Assembly: GCA_041661365.1 (NCBI GenBank)
Contig: JBAZUN010000251.1
Span: forward strand, 1-8,614
Source of the DNA: CAITNQ01 sp041661365
GTDB lineage: Bacteria; Latescibacterota; UBA2968; UBA8231
Length of the DNA: 8,614 bases
Direction: 5' to 3'
In this document: one piece after another, positions 1-7,740 of the stretch
Layout of the letters: the number at the start of each line of letters is the position of its first letter
How positions within the stretch are numbered: position 1 is the first letter of the stretch
Position numbers and translations under genes: made by a program
Notes under the pieces: model-generated
Told to the model about the DNA's origin: nothing
Seen by the model: the letters and a program-made list of their open reading frames with translations, nothing else
Databases searched by the model: none

Positions 1-1367
1 TGCAGGCGTACAGCGACGGGATAGCCGAGCTGGCGGCCCAGGTCAAACCGAGCGTGGTGGCGATCAGTGCCGAGGTGGTCACCGAGACGGGTGGCGAGAT
101 GGCGAATCCGTTCGCCGGCACGCCGTTCGAGGACTTCTTCGGCCGCCAGCACCCGGGGTTCCAGATACCTCGGGGCCAGGAGCGTCATTCAGGGCTGGGC
201 TCGGGGGTTATCGTCAGCCGGGACGGGTATATCCTGACCAACAACCACGTCGTCACCGGGGAAGACCGGCAGACCGTGGCCGCGAAGATCACCGTCGAGC
301 TGCTCGACAAGCGGACCTTCCCGGCCAGGGTGGTGGGCCGCGACCCGCTGAGCGACCTGGCCGTGCTCAAGGTCGAGGCTGGCAGCCTGCCGGCCCTGCC
401 GTTCGGGGATTCAGACCGGCTGCGGGTCGGCGAGGTGGTAATGGCCGTAGGCAACCCCTTCAGGCAGTTCCACACCGTGACCACCGGGATCGTCAGCGCC
501 GTGGGCCGTGGGCACATGGGGCTGGCCGAGTACGAGGACTTCGTACAGACCGACGCGGCGATCAACCCCGGGAACTCGGGCGGGGCCCTGGTCAACACCC
601 GGGGTGAGCTGATCGCCATCAACACCGCGATCATCGGCGCGGGCAGCCCGTTCGGCGGGAACGTGGGCAGCACCGGGGTGGGGTTCGCCATCCCGGTCAA
701 CATGGCGCGCAGCATCATGCGCCAGCTCATCGACAACGGCCAGGTCCGGCGGGGACTCCTCGGGGTATCTATCCAGCCGATCGACAAGGAGGTCGCCTCG
801 GCCATGGGGGTGACCGAGGCCCGCGGGGTGCTGGTCGGCGACGTGACCAAGGGAAGCGCCGCGGACGGAGCCGGGATCCGGCGTGGAGACATCATCCTCT
901 CCCTCAACGGCGAGCCGGTCAACGAGGTCAACGCCTTGCGCAACCGGATCGCCATGACCGCGCCGGGAACCGCGGTCGTCCTTGGGGTGCTGCGCGACGG
1001 TGCGGAGCGCGCCTTCACGGTCAAGCTCGGGCAGCGCGAGGGGGGCGAGGTGGCGGCCGGCGGGGAGCGGGAGGAGAAGGACGCGCTGGGGTTCCGCGTC
1101 CAGGAACTCACCCCCGAGATCGCCCGCCAGCTTGGGTACGAGGGGGAGAGCGGGGTTCTGATCGCCAGCGTGGCCCAGGGGAGCGAGGCCCAGGACCGCG
1201 GCCTGCAGCGGGGTGATCTGATCCAGGAGGTCAACCGACAGCCGGTCGACAGCGTCGAGGTATTCGGCCGGGCCATGAAGGCCAGCGCCGGACGCGAGTC
1301 GGTCCTGCTCCTGGTCAAGCGGGGGGACTCGACCCGGTACCTGGCCGTGCCAGCACCCGCGAAATAG
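1..1367 (+). CDS. Do/DegP (HtrA) family serine protease with two PDZ domains, 5'-truncated
   Basis: ATP-independent serine endoprotease/chaperone of the Do/HtrA family (peptidase family S1C), which degrades or holds misfolded proteins, usually in the periplasm or outside the cytoplasmic membrane. The frame is open to the left edge (codons from base 3), so start and signal peptide lie outside; 454 residues are visible. The GTG at 54 is internal, because the residues before it (ELAAQVKPSVV) already match the usual Do N-terminus. Numbering from that GTG, the catalytic triad is intact: His65 (TNNHVV), Asp101 (DPLSDLAVL) and Ser175 (NPGNSGGAL). PDZ1 spans about 233-325 (RRGLLGVSIQP ... GIRRGDIILSLNGEPV) and PDZ2 about 345-435 (GLQRGDLIQEVNRQPV), the DegP/DegQ arrangement rather than single-PDZ DegS. 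The stop TAG at 1365 is followed by a hairpin-rich gap, so it probably ends its transcription unit. DegP, DegQ and MucD cannot be told apart here, so no symbol is given. Confidence 0.96.
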   Translation, partial: QAYSDGIAELAAQVKPSVVAISAEVVTETGGEMANPFAGTPFEDFFGRQHPGFQIPRGQERHSGLGSGVIVSRDGYILTNNHVVTGEDRQTVAAKITVELLDKRTFPARVVGRDPLSDLAVLKVEAGSLPALPFGDSDRLRVGEVVMAVGNPFRQFHTVTTGIVSAVGRGHMGLAEYEDFVQTDAAINPGNSGGALVNTRGELIAINTAIIGAGSPFGGNVGSTGVGFAIPVNMARSIMRQLIDNGQVRRGLLGVSIQPIDKEVASAMGVTEARGVLVGDVTKGSAADGAGIRRGDIILSLNGEPVNEVNALRNRIAMTAPGTAVVLGVLRDGAERAFTVKLGQREGGEVAAGGEREEKDALGFRVQELTPEIARQLGYEGESGVLIASVAQGSEAQDRGLQRGDLIQEVNRQPVDSVEVFGRAMKASAGRESVLLLVKRGDSTRYLAVPAPAK

Positions 1368-1391
1368 GGGGCGGAACAACCTCAGTTCGCG

Positions 1392-1411
1392 GCCGCGCTC
1401 CCCGCGGCTTT
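1392..1411 (+). terminator. Possible weak intrinsic terminator of the Do protease gene
   Basis: A 6-bp all-G/C stem (gccgcg / cgcggc) with a 5-nt loop begins 24 nt after the protease stop and is followed directly by TTT. Stem and T run are both short, so this is a marginal candidate. The longer hairpin 30 nt further on could do the job instead, or both may act together. Confidence 0.3.
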
Positions 1412-1439
1412 CGCCTCAGGGTAGTGCGTCCGATCCTCT

Positions 1440-1479
1440 CCAGGGTCCTGCTTCGCCGCCGCGCGAGGCAGGACCCTGG
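1440..1479. terminator. Long GC-rich hairpin downstream of the Do protease gene, likely transcription terminator
   Basis: Perfect 12-bp inverted repeat (ccagggtcctgc at 1440-1451, gcaggaccctgg at 1468-1479). Pairing continues inward through one G-T wobble and four more pairs, giving a 17-bp stem (1440-1456 with 1463-1479) closed by a 6-nt loop. It starts 72 nt after the protease stop. No T run follows on either strand, so it is not a textbook intrinsic terminator. In high-GC bacteria such stems can still terminate transcription or protect mRNA 3' ends. A leader structure for the downstream gene or a protein-binding palindrome are the alternatives. The stem itself is certain; its role is inferred. 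Confidence 0.5.
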
Positions 1480-1706
1480 TGTGTACAACTGCCGCCGCTC
1501 CCGACAGCGGTACTATCGGACCCGGTTCGGCTGACCGGCAAGGGCCCGGGTGATCGCGGCCAGGTTCGCGCGGGGACGCGAGCAATGGCGTTCTGTACGG
1601 AATGTCCGATATTCGACCGGGCCGGCGCGACTCGGTTGTCGTAGCCGCGCGAACAGGTCGCCCACCCTCATCTCCGCTTCTCCAGGATAGCCTGCCCATC
1701 CCTTCC

Positions 1707-3896
1707 ATGAGATCCCAGCCGATCTGGCACCCCCAAGAGTCGACCTCGGCTCCGGCGGTCTATTTCGAGGCCATCTTTTCGGTCTCTTCCCCGGTGAACG
1801 AGGCGACCCTCCGCTGTGCCGGAACCTGCGCCTTCGAGGTCCGCCTGAACGGCACCCTGGTCTGCCGGGGCGTGGGACCGGCCCTCACCCCTGACCCGGT
1901 CTGGGAGACGGCCACGGTGACCGAAGTGGTCCGGGCCGGCGAGAACCGGTTGCAGGTGACGGCCCACGGCGGTGAAGGCCGTGGCCGGCCGTGGTTCCGC
2001 GCCGAGGGCCGGCTGAGCCTGGGTGACGGGGCGACCGTCGAGCTGGGGACCGGACCGGGCTGGTTGGTGCGCCGGGCCGACGCCTGGCAGAACCTGGTCG
2101 CCGGGTCGGTGCGCGCGGTCTATCTGGCTACCGCCACTCTTCCGACCTCGCCGGGGACGGCCCTGGCCCGCGGCGACTGGGAATCGGTGGCCGTGGTCGA
2201 GGCCGAGGAACCGTGGGCCTGGGACCCGCGCCCGCCGGTGGAGGCCGAGACCTGGGCGCGCCGGGTGGTGACCTTCGGCGAGGTCGATGCCGAAGGGGCG
2301 CTGCGGTTCGTCGACTACCCGGAGCCGATGACCAGCGGCAAGTGCGTCCGGCGGGAGGCATTGCTCCGGACCGGGCGCCAGGACGCGCTGGTGCAGACCC
2401 GCGACCCGGCGCGGGCCGTGTACCTCGTGCTCGATTTCGGCAGGCCGGTCACCGGGTACCCGAGGCTCCGTCTGCACGCCGGGGCCGGTGGGGTCGTCGA
2501 CCTCGGTTTTGCCAGGCGTCCGGGCGAGCTGGAGGAGACCTTCCGGTACGTGGCGGGCCCGGGCCCGGCCGACTGGACCGGGCATCGGTTGGTGACCACC
2601 CGGTACCTCGTGGTCCGGCTCGGTTCGTTCAGCGTCGAGACCGAGGTGGATTGCATCTCCATGATCGAGCGCCGCGGCCTGGTCCTGACCCGCGGGGCGT
2701 TCGCCGCTCCCGGCGCGCTCCCCCAGGTCTGGGCCACCGGGCTGGAGACGCTCGAGGCCTGCCGGCAGGAGGTCTACCGGCTGGTCCCTGGCGCTCCCGC
2801 ATACCCCTGGTTTACCGCGCTGCCGTACCTGCTCAATGAATGCTGCCTGACCGGCGATACCCGCACGGCCGCGGCCATGCTGGACAGCAGCCGCCCACCG
2901 GTCTTCGCCGGCGACGGGTCCTTGGAGTCCCTGGGGTATCCGCTCTTCGTCGAGGCCTTTTTCCGGTATTCGGGCGACCGCGAGCGGGTGGCTCCCCTCT
3001 TATCGGTCATGGTGGCCACCCTCGAGCCCACGGCTTCGGAGGGCACGACGACCACGGTCGAGACGGCGCTGAGGCTGGCCGGGGTGCAGGCCCTGGCGCG
3101 GCTGTGCCGGGTCCTGCGAGACCGGAGCGGACGCGAGCGCTGCGAGCAACTGATCGCCCAGGCCGAGACCGCTTTGGATCGGGTCTGGAACCCGGACCTT
3201 GGTCTGTACGGTAACGATCCGCGCGACCCCGGTCAGGACGGCAGTCAGTGGCCCAACGCCCTCGTCCTGTTCTTCGGGCTGGGCGACGAGGCGCGGCGGC
3301 TGCACCTGTGCGAGCGGTTGCGAACCCCGGAGGTCCATCCGGTCGGTTCCTTGCACCAGGCGTTCTTCCTGGCAGGCGGCCTGTGGCGGGCCGGGGCTGA
3401 CCGGCGAGGGCTGCAGGTGCTGAACGAATACTGGGGGCGCCTGGTCGACCGCGAGGGCACGACCTGGCCGGAGAAGGTCCGGCCGGGAACCGAGACCGCG
3501 GCACCGGGCCCGGAATACCTGCTGGGGGTCCATCTCCTCGGGATCCATCCGCTCGATCCGGGCGGCGCCGGGCTGGAGATCCGTCCCTGTCCCTCGGGTC
3601 TGGACCGGGCCGGTGGTCAGCTCATGACCGGGCGCGGCCCGGTGCGCGTCGAATGGCGCCTGTCGGAAGGCGGAGCCCGTTTCTTCCTGCGCACCGAGGT
3701 CGCGGGCGAAGGCGAACTGCGGTTGGCCCTGCCGCGGCTGGAGCAGCGGTTCCCGACCGTGGTCCTCAACGGCGAGACCGTATGGCGCAACGAGAAGGTC
3801 CATCCCAACGGCTTCGTGCACGAGGTGATCGCCGAGTCCGAGCGGGTGGTTCTGGTGCTGCACCGGTCAGGGGTCTTCGAGGCGGAAGTGGCGTAA
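1707..3896 (+). CDS. GH78 (alpha-L-rhamnosidase-like) protein with a degenerate catalytic motif
   Basis: Resembles bacterial alpha-L-rhamnosidases (GH78), which cut terminal L-rhamnose from glycosides. Starting at ATG 1707 it has 729 residues: an N-terminal beta-sandwich (IWHPQE; RLNGTLVCRGVGP; AGENRLQV, about 5-80), a further beta region to about 330, a helical six-hairpin-like domain (about 335-620), and a C-terminal sandwich (LLGIHPLDPG, GRGPVRVEWRL, VVLNGETVW). No signal peptide is seen, so it is probably cytoplasmic. GH78 enzymes have a motif like QEHYEDCPWRE near the start of the barrel, holding the catalytic Asp and Glu. Here the matching segment is CRQEVY (from residue 352) then RLVPGAPAYPW, with Leu359 and Pro364 at those places and no acid nearby, so activity is doubtful. 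ATG 1602 would add 35 residues, but that stretch lacks coding bias and neither start has a good ribosome site. The 3' end converges on polA. Family fairly sure; substrate unknown. Confidence 0.8.
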   Translation: MRSQPIWHPQESTSAPAVYFEAIFSVSSPVNEATLRCAGTCAFEVRLNGTLVCRGVGPALTPDPVWETATVTEVVRAGENRLQVTAHGGEGRGRPWFRAEGRLSLGDGATVELGTGPGWLVRRADAWQNLVAGSVRAVYLATATLPTSPGTALARGDWESVAVVEAEEPWAWDPRPPVEAETWARRVVTFGEVDAEGALRFVDYPEPMTSGKCVRREALLRTGRQDALVQTRDPARAVYLVLDFGRPVTGYPRLRLHAGAGGVVDLGFARRPGELEETFRYVAGPGPADWTGHRLVTTRYLVVRLGSFSVETEVDCISMIERRGLVLTRGAFAAPGALPQVWATGLETLEACRQEVYRLVPGAPAYPWFTALPYLLNECCLTGDTRTAAAMLDSSRPPVFAGDGSLESLGYPLFVEAFFRYSGDRERVAPLLSVMVATLEPTASEGTTTTVETALRLAGVQALARLCRVLRDRSGRERCEQLIAQAETALDRVWNPDLGLYGNDPRDPGQDGSQWPNALVLFFGLGDEARRLHLCERLRTPEVHPVGSLHQAFFLAGGLWRAGADRRGLQVLNEYWGRLVDREGTTWPEKVRPGTETAAPGPEYLLGVHLLGIHPLDPGGAGLEIRPCPSGLDRAGGQLMTGRGPVRVEWRLSEGGARFFLRTEVAGEGELRLALPRLEQRFPTVVLNGETVWRNEKVHPNGFVHEVIAESERVVLVLHRSGVFEAEVA

Positions 3897-3906
3897 GTCA
3901 GTACCT

Positions 3907-6606
3907 TCAGTGCGCCTCGAACCAGCTCCGGCCGTACCCGCTCTCCACCACCACCGGCACCTTCAGGGGCAGGGCCTCCGCCATCTCCCGTTCGACCAGC
4001 TCGCGGGTTTCCGCAAGGTCGGACTCCGCCACCTCGAAGAGCAGCTCGTCGTGCACCTGCAGGATCATGGTGGCGCTCAACCCCCGCCGGCGCAGCTCCT
4101 CCCGGATGGCGATCATCGCCAGCTTGATCATGTCGGCCTGGCTCCCCTGGATCGGGCTGTTGATCGCCGTGCGCTCGGCGAACTCGCGGCGGGAGGCGTT
4201 GCGGCTGTTGATCTCGGGCAGGTACCGACGCCGGCCGAGCAGGGTCTTCACGTACCCATCCTGGCGGGCCTGAGCCACGGTCGCGTCGATGTAGGCCCGC
4301 ACGCGGGCATAGATCGAGAAGTAGCTCTCGATGAACTCCCGGGCCCGGGCCAGGGGGATCCCGAGCTGCCGCGACAGGCCGAAGGGGGTCTGGCCGTAGA
4401 TCACGGCGAAGTTGACGGTCTTGGCCTGACTCCGCATCTGCGGGGTGATGAACTGGGGCATCAGGTTGAAGACCAGCGAGGCGGTGCGGGCGTGGATGTC
4501 CTCTCCCGCCTGGAAGGCCTCGCACAGTTGCTCGTCGCCGGACAGGTGGGCCAGCAGCCGCAGCTCGATCTGGGAGTAGTCGGCCGAGAGGAGTACGGCC
4601 CCTTCCCGGCCCGGCACGAAGGCCTTGCGCACCTCGCGGCCCAGCGGGGTGCGGATCGGGATGTTCTGCAGGTTGGGGTCAGAGACCGAGAGCCTGCCGG
4701 TGGCGGCGACCGTCTGGTTGAACGAGGCGTGGATGCGGCCGGTCCGTGGGTGGACCATGGTCGGGAGGGCGTCGACGTAGGTCGACTGGAGCTTGGTCAG
4801 CTCGCGGTAGTCGAGTAGCAGGGCCGGCAGCGGGTGCTCCTGGGCCAGCTCCTCGAGCACGTTGACGTCGGTCGAGTACCCGGTCTTGGTCTTGCGCCGC
4901 GGCCGCAGGCCGATCCCCTCGAAGAGGACCTGGGCGAGCTGCTGCGTGGAGTTCAGGTTGAACTCCTGGCCGGCCAGCTCGTAGATCCGGACGCGCAGTT
5001 GCTCGAGGTTGCCGGTCAGGACCCCGGAGAACTCCTCGAGGAAGGCCACGTCGACGGCCACCCCGGCCAGCTCCATGTCGCGCAGCACGGTGACCAGGGG
5101 CATCTCGACCCGGTCGAAGACCTCGGTCAGCTCCGCCTCCTGCAGCCGGGGCCGCAGCAGCTCGGCCAACCGCAGGGCGACGTCCGCGTCCTCTCCGGCG
5201 TAAAAACAGGCCTGGTCCTGGTCCACCTCGGCAAAGCTGCGCTGCTCCTTGCCCATGCCGATCAGTTCCTCGATCGGCTGCATCCGGTACCCCAGGTGGG
5301 TCTGGGCCAGGGTCTCCAGGTTGTGGGCCCGATCCCCCGGGTCGAGCAGGTAGTCGGCGACCATGGCGTCAAAGGCCACGCCCCGGGTCTCCAGGCCGTG
5401 CAGGGCGAGGACGCTGGTGTCGTACTTGAGGTTCTGTCCCCACTTGGCGATCCCCGGCTCTTCGAGCAGCGGTCCCAGGTGGGACAACACCTGCTGCAGG
5501 TCGAGGTTCGGACCGCGGGTATGTCCGACCGGCAGGTACGCGGCTTCGCCGGGGGCCCAGGCCAGGGCGATCCCGACGATCCGGGCTTCGCGCGGGTCGA
5601 GGGAGGTCGTCTCCAGGTCAAAGGAGAAGGCGCCGCGGGTCCGCAGCTCGGTGGCCAACTCCTCGACCCGGGCCAGCCCGGTCACCAGCTCGTAGGTCGC
5701 CCGCGGCTGCTCCGGTGCGGCCGGTTCGGTCCCGGTCTCGAGCTGGAGCTGCTCCAGCAGGCGGCCGAACTCCAGCTCGCGGAGGAGGGCCGCCAGGGCC
5801 GGCTGGTCCCATTCGCGGACCGCCAGGACCGGCAGCTCGAGAGCCACCGGGGCGTCGGTGCGGATGGTGACCAGCTCTCGGGAGAGGCGGGCCTGGTCCG
5901 CGTACGCCACGAGTGATTCCCTCAGCTTCTGCTGCTTGAAGCCGGGAGCCTGGGCCAGCACCGCCTCGACCGTGCCCCATTCCTGGATCAGCCGGGTGGC
6001 CGTCTTGGCCCCGATCCCGGGAACCCCGGGGACGTTGTCCGAGGCATCGCCCATCAGCCCCAGCACCTCGATGACCTGCTCGGGGCCGACCCCGAACTTG
6101 GCCTGGACCTCGGCTTCGGCGACCGGCTCGTACTCGGCGCTCCCCCGGCCGGGGTTCAGCAGGCCGATCCCCGGCCGCACCAACTGCATGAAGTCCTTGT
6201 CGCCGCTGACGACGGTAACCTCCAGCCCCGCGGCCGCGGCGTGCACGGCCAGGGTGCCGATCAGGTCGTCGGCCTCGTATCCGGGCTGTTCCAGCACGGG
6301 CAGCCGCAGGGCCCCGGCGAGCTGGCGGATCCGGGGCAGTTGGGCCGCCAGCGGTTCGGGCATCTTCTCGCGGGTCGCCTTGTACTCGGCGTGCAGCGCG
6401 TGGCGGAAGGTGGGGGCGCTGGTGTCGAAGACCACCGCCAGGTACTCGGGTTTATACTCGCGCAGGATCTTGAACAGGGTGTTGGCAAAGCCGAAGACCG
6501 CGCCGGTGTCCTCGCCCCGGCTGTTGACCAGGGGGGCGTTGACGAAGGCGAAGTAGGAGCGGTAGGCGATCGCCATACCGTCCACGAGGTAGAGTCGGTC
6601 AGACAT
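3907..6606 (-). CDS. polA: DNA polymerase I (5'-3' exonuclease, 3'-5' exonuclease, polymerase)
   Basis: Repair polymerase that removes RNA primers and fills gaps during lagging-strand synthesis and excision repair. At 899 residues it is full length with all three domains. The 5' nuclease (about 1-290) has its acidic set: Asp9, Asp61, EADD at 111-114, GDKD at 135-138 and GDASDN at 186-191. The proofreading domain (about 300-490) looks active: Asp330/Glu332 (FDLET), Asp396 (NLKYD) and Tyr469/Asp473 (YAGED). The family A polymerase domain has motif A Asp676 (ADYSQIELR), motif B Arg725, Lys729, Phe733 and Tyr737 (NFAVIYG), and motif C His852-Asp853-Glu854 (VHDELLFEV). Phe at 733 matches the E. 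coli-type residue that disfavours dideoxynucleotides. Motif B has Ala where Gly is commoner after Phe733, a minor variant. ATG at 6606 has a weak GGAA about 8 nt upstream. It lies 30 bp after the enolase-family gene on the same strand, so co-transcription is likely. Confidence 0.99.
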   Translation of the reverse strand: MSDRLYLVDGMAIAYRSYFAFVNAPLVNSRGEDTGAVFGFANTLFKILREYKPEYLAVVFDTSAPTFRHALHAEYKATREKMPEPLAAQLPRIRQLAGALRLPVLEQPGYEADDLIGTLAVHAAAAGLEVTVVSGDKDFMQLVRPGIGLLNPGRGSAEYEPVAEAEVQAKFGVGPEQVIEVLGLMGDASDNVPGVPGIGAKTATRLIQEWGTVEAVLAQAPGFKQQKLRESLVAYADQARLSRELVTIRTDAPVALELPVLAVREWDQPALAALLRELEFGRLLEQLQLETGTEPAAPEQPRATYELVTGLARVEELATELRTRGAFSFDLETTSLDPREARIVGIALAWAPGEAAYLPVGHTRGPNLDLQQVLSHLGPLLEEPGIAKWGQNLKYDTSVLALHGLETRGVAFDAMVADYLLDPGDRAHNLETLAQTHLGYRMQPIEELIGMGKEQRSFAEVDQDQACFYAGEDADVALRLAELLRPRLQEAELTEVFDRVEMPLVTVLRDMELAGVAVDVAFLEEFSGVLTGNLEQLRVRIYELAGQEFNLNSTQQLAQVLFEGIGLRPRRKTKTGYSTDVNVLEELAQEHPLPALLLDYRELTKLQSTYVDALPTMVHPRTGRIHASFNQTVAATGRLSVSDPNLQNIPIRTPLGREVRKAFVPGREGAVLLSADYSQIELRLLAHLSGDEQLCEAFQAGEDIHARTASLVFNLMPQFITPQMRSQAKTVNFAVIYGQTPFGLSRQLGIPLARAREFIESYFSIYARVRAYIDATVAQARQDGYVKTLLGRRRYLPEINSRNASRREFAERTAINSPIQGSQADMIKLAMIAIREELRRRGLSATMILQVHDELLFEVAESDLAETRELVEREMAEALPLKVPVVVESGYGRSWFEAH

Positions 6607-6636
6607 GCCGGCGTTCCGGGAAAGGGGGAAGCCGGA

Positions 6637-7734
6637 TCAGGCTTCGCCGCGCAGCCGCTTGAGGCGGGTCCCGCGGTAGCGGATCTCCTCGAGGTGGGCC
6701 TCGTCCACCTCGATCCCCAGGCCGGGACCCTCGGGGACCAGCAGGCACGAGTCCTCGTATCTCACCGGATTGCGGGTGCAGTCCTCGGTGTAGAGGATCG
6801 GCCCGGCCGGGTCGCAGGGCATGTCGACGCGCTCCACCGCGGCGAGGACGTGGGCCGCGGCAGCGGTGCCGATGCTCAACTCCTGGGTGGTGCCGTGCAG
6901 GGCCCGCAGGCCGCACCCCTGGGCAAAGTCGATCAGGGCCTTGCACCGCTGGATCCCCAGGCCGCAGGTGGCCAGGTTGCAGATGTCGACGGCGCCGGCC
7001 TGGCGGTACTCGATGATCTGCTCGTAGCTGCCCAGGTGCTCGCTGATCGGCAGCCCGAGCTGCCGCCGCACCTCGGCCATGCCACGCAGGTCGTTCCGCG
7101 GCCGGGTCACGCTCTCGGCCATCTCGTAGCGGTACGGCCGGAAGCGCTGCAACAGGGCCAGGGCCTCCTGCCAGTGGAAGGAGCCGCTGAGGTCGAGGGA
7201 CTTGATCTCGATCTCCCAGCCGAAGGCGTCGCGCAGGCCCTGCAGGAACCGCTCCTCGGCGTCCAGGTCGCGGCCGATGTACTTGCGGATCCGGGTGAAC
7301 CCCATCTCCTTGACCCGCCGGACCCGCTGCAGGTTCGGCTCGACCTCGGCCAGGCCGCTCACCGGAAAGATCGGGTAGCAGAAGGGGATGCGATCCCGCC
7401 GTTGTCCACCCAGGAGGGCGGCGACCGGCACCCCCAGGAGCTTGCCGAACAGGTCGTGCAGCCCCACGTCGAAGGCCGCCGGCAGGATCCCGCCCAGCCG
7501 CTGCATGGCCGCGCCGATGTTCCGCGGATCGGCCCCGGCCAGGCGGCGATTGGCCTCCTCCTCGAGCAGGGCGAAGTTGGGGAAGTCCATCGGATGGCCA
7601 TGGGCCAGGTCGGACAGCTCGCCCCAGCCGCTGACCCCCTCGTCGGTGTCGATCCGCACCATCAGGTGCTCGGAGATCGCGCCGGTCTCGCGCGGGGTCT
7701 CCACCAGGAAGAAGCGGGTGCCGGTGATCTTCAT
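6637..7734 (-). CDS. Enolase-superfamily enzyme, mandelate racemase/muconate lactonizing type (possible sugar-acid dehydratase)
   Basis: Full length at 365 residues. Enolase-superfamily enzymes abstract the proton next to a carboxylate bound to Mg2+; many act on sugar acids such as rhamnonate, galactonate or mannonate. The capping domain (about 1-115) shows GVSGWGE and AAFDVGLHDLFGKLLGVPVAALLGG; the barrel follows, and the C-terminal VPEGPGLGIEVDE is typical. Candidate metal ligands are Asp181 (SLDLSG, at the usual DxN site), Glu204 or Glu207 (YEMAES) and Glu232 (ISEHLG). His280 (ALHGTTQE) sits where mandelate racemase-type enzymes have their barrel-end histidine. The family Lys-x-Lys before a Gly is replaced by Arg150-Lys151-Tyr152 (RIRKYIG), so the usual second-strand lysine base appears absent. 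That resembles the mannonate-dehydratase type more than a muconate cycloisomerase, but the substrate cannot be named. ATG at 7734 has a good GAGGA 7 nt upstream. It leads polA by 30 bp; the kinase gene lies 142 bp upstream. Confidence 0.88.
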   Translation of the reverse strand: MKITGTRFFLVETPRETGAISEHLMVRIDTDEGVSGWGELSDLAHGHPMDFPNFALLEEEANRRLAGADPRNIGAAMQRLGGILPAAFDVGLHDLFGKLLGVPVAALLGGQRRDRIPFCYPIFPVSGLAEVEPNLQRVRRVKEMGFTRIRKYIGRDLDAEERFLQGLRDAFGWEIEIKSLDLSGSFHWQEALALLQRFRPYRYEMAESVTRPRNDLRGMAEVRRQLGLPISEHLGSYEQIIEYRQAGAVDICNLATCGLGIQRCKALIDFAQGCGLRALHGTTQELSIGTAAAAHVLAAVERVDMPCDPAGPILYTEDCTRNPVRYEDSCLLVPEGPGLGIEVDEAHLEEIRYRGTRLKRLRGEA

Positions 7735-7740
7735 CGCCCG

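Larger units (their letters stand above)
1368..1706. other. Intergenic stretch between the Do protease and the GH78-like gene
   Basis: About 340 bp with no convincing gene. It holds two hairpins (1392-1408 and 1440-1479), a small 5-bp stem with a 6-nt loop (1495-1510), and a -10-like TACTAT at 1511-1516 that lacks a good -35 at normal spacing. An in-frame ATG at 1602 could extend the downstream gene, but third positions of codons 1605-1706 are only about 59% G/C, far below the neighbouring genes, and the encoded Pro/Arg-rich stretch does not look like GH78. A 108-codon antisense frame (1382-1708) is Arg/Pro/Ala-rich low-complexity sequence and is read as chance. The segment most likely carries the protease terminator and the promoter/leader of the GH78-like gene. 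Confidence 0.6.

Noticed and set aside
185..1379. Two long minus-strand open frames (377 and 322 codons) antisense to the Do protease
   Set aside because: Ser/Pro/Arg-rich or Asp/Gly-rich low-complexity translations without motifs, opposite a protease with its full catalytic triad.
1511..1516. TACTAT as a -10 box for the GH78-like gene
   Set aside because: No acceptable -35 hexamer lies 16-18 bp upstream, and the distance to the preferred start at 1707 is long; too weak to list as a promoter.
1382..1708. 108-codon minus-strand open frame in the intergenic gap
   Set aside because: Runs through both hairpins, is Arg/Pro/Ala-rich with no recognisable motif, and has no ribosome site that I can see. 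Kept only as part of the gap description.
4385..4425. Ala734 in polymerase motif B of polA as a sign of altered activity
   Set aside because: The essential Arg725, Lys729, Phe733, Tyr737 and Gly738 are all present, and Gly-to-Ala there is a mild change; not evidence of altered function.
4834..5916. 360-codon open frame on the + strand inside polA
   Set aside because: Repetitive Leu/Gly/Gln/Val composition, fully antisense to intact polA domains; a GC-driven shadow.
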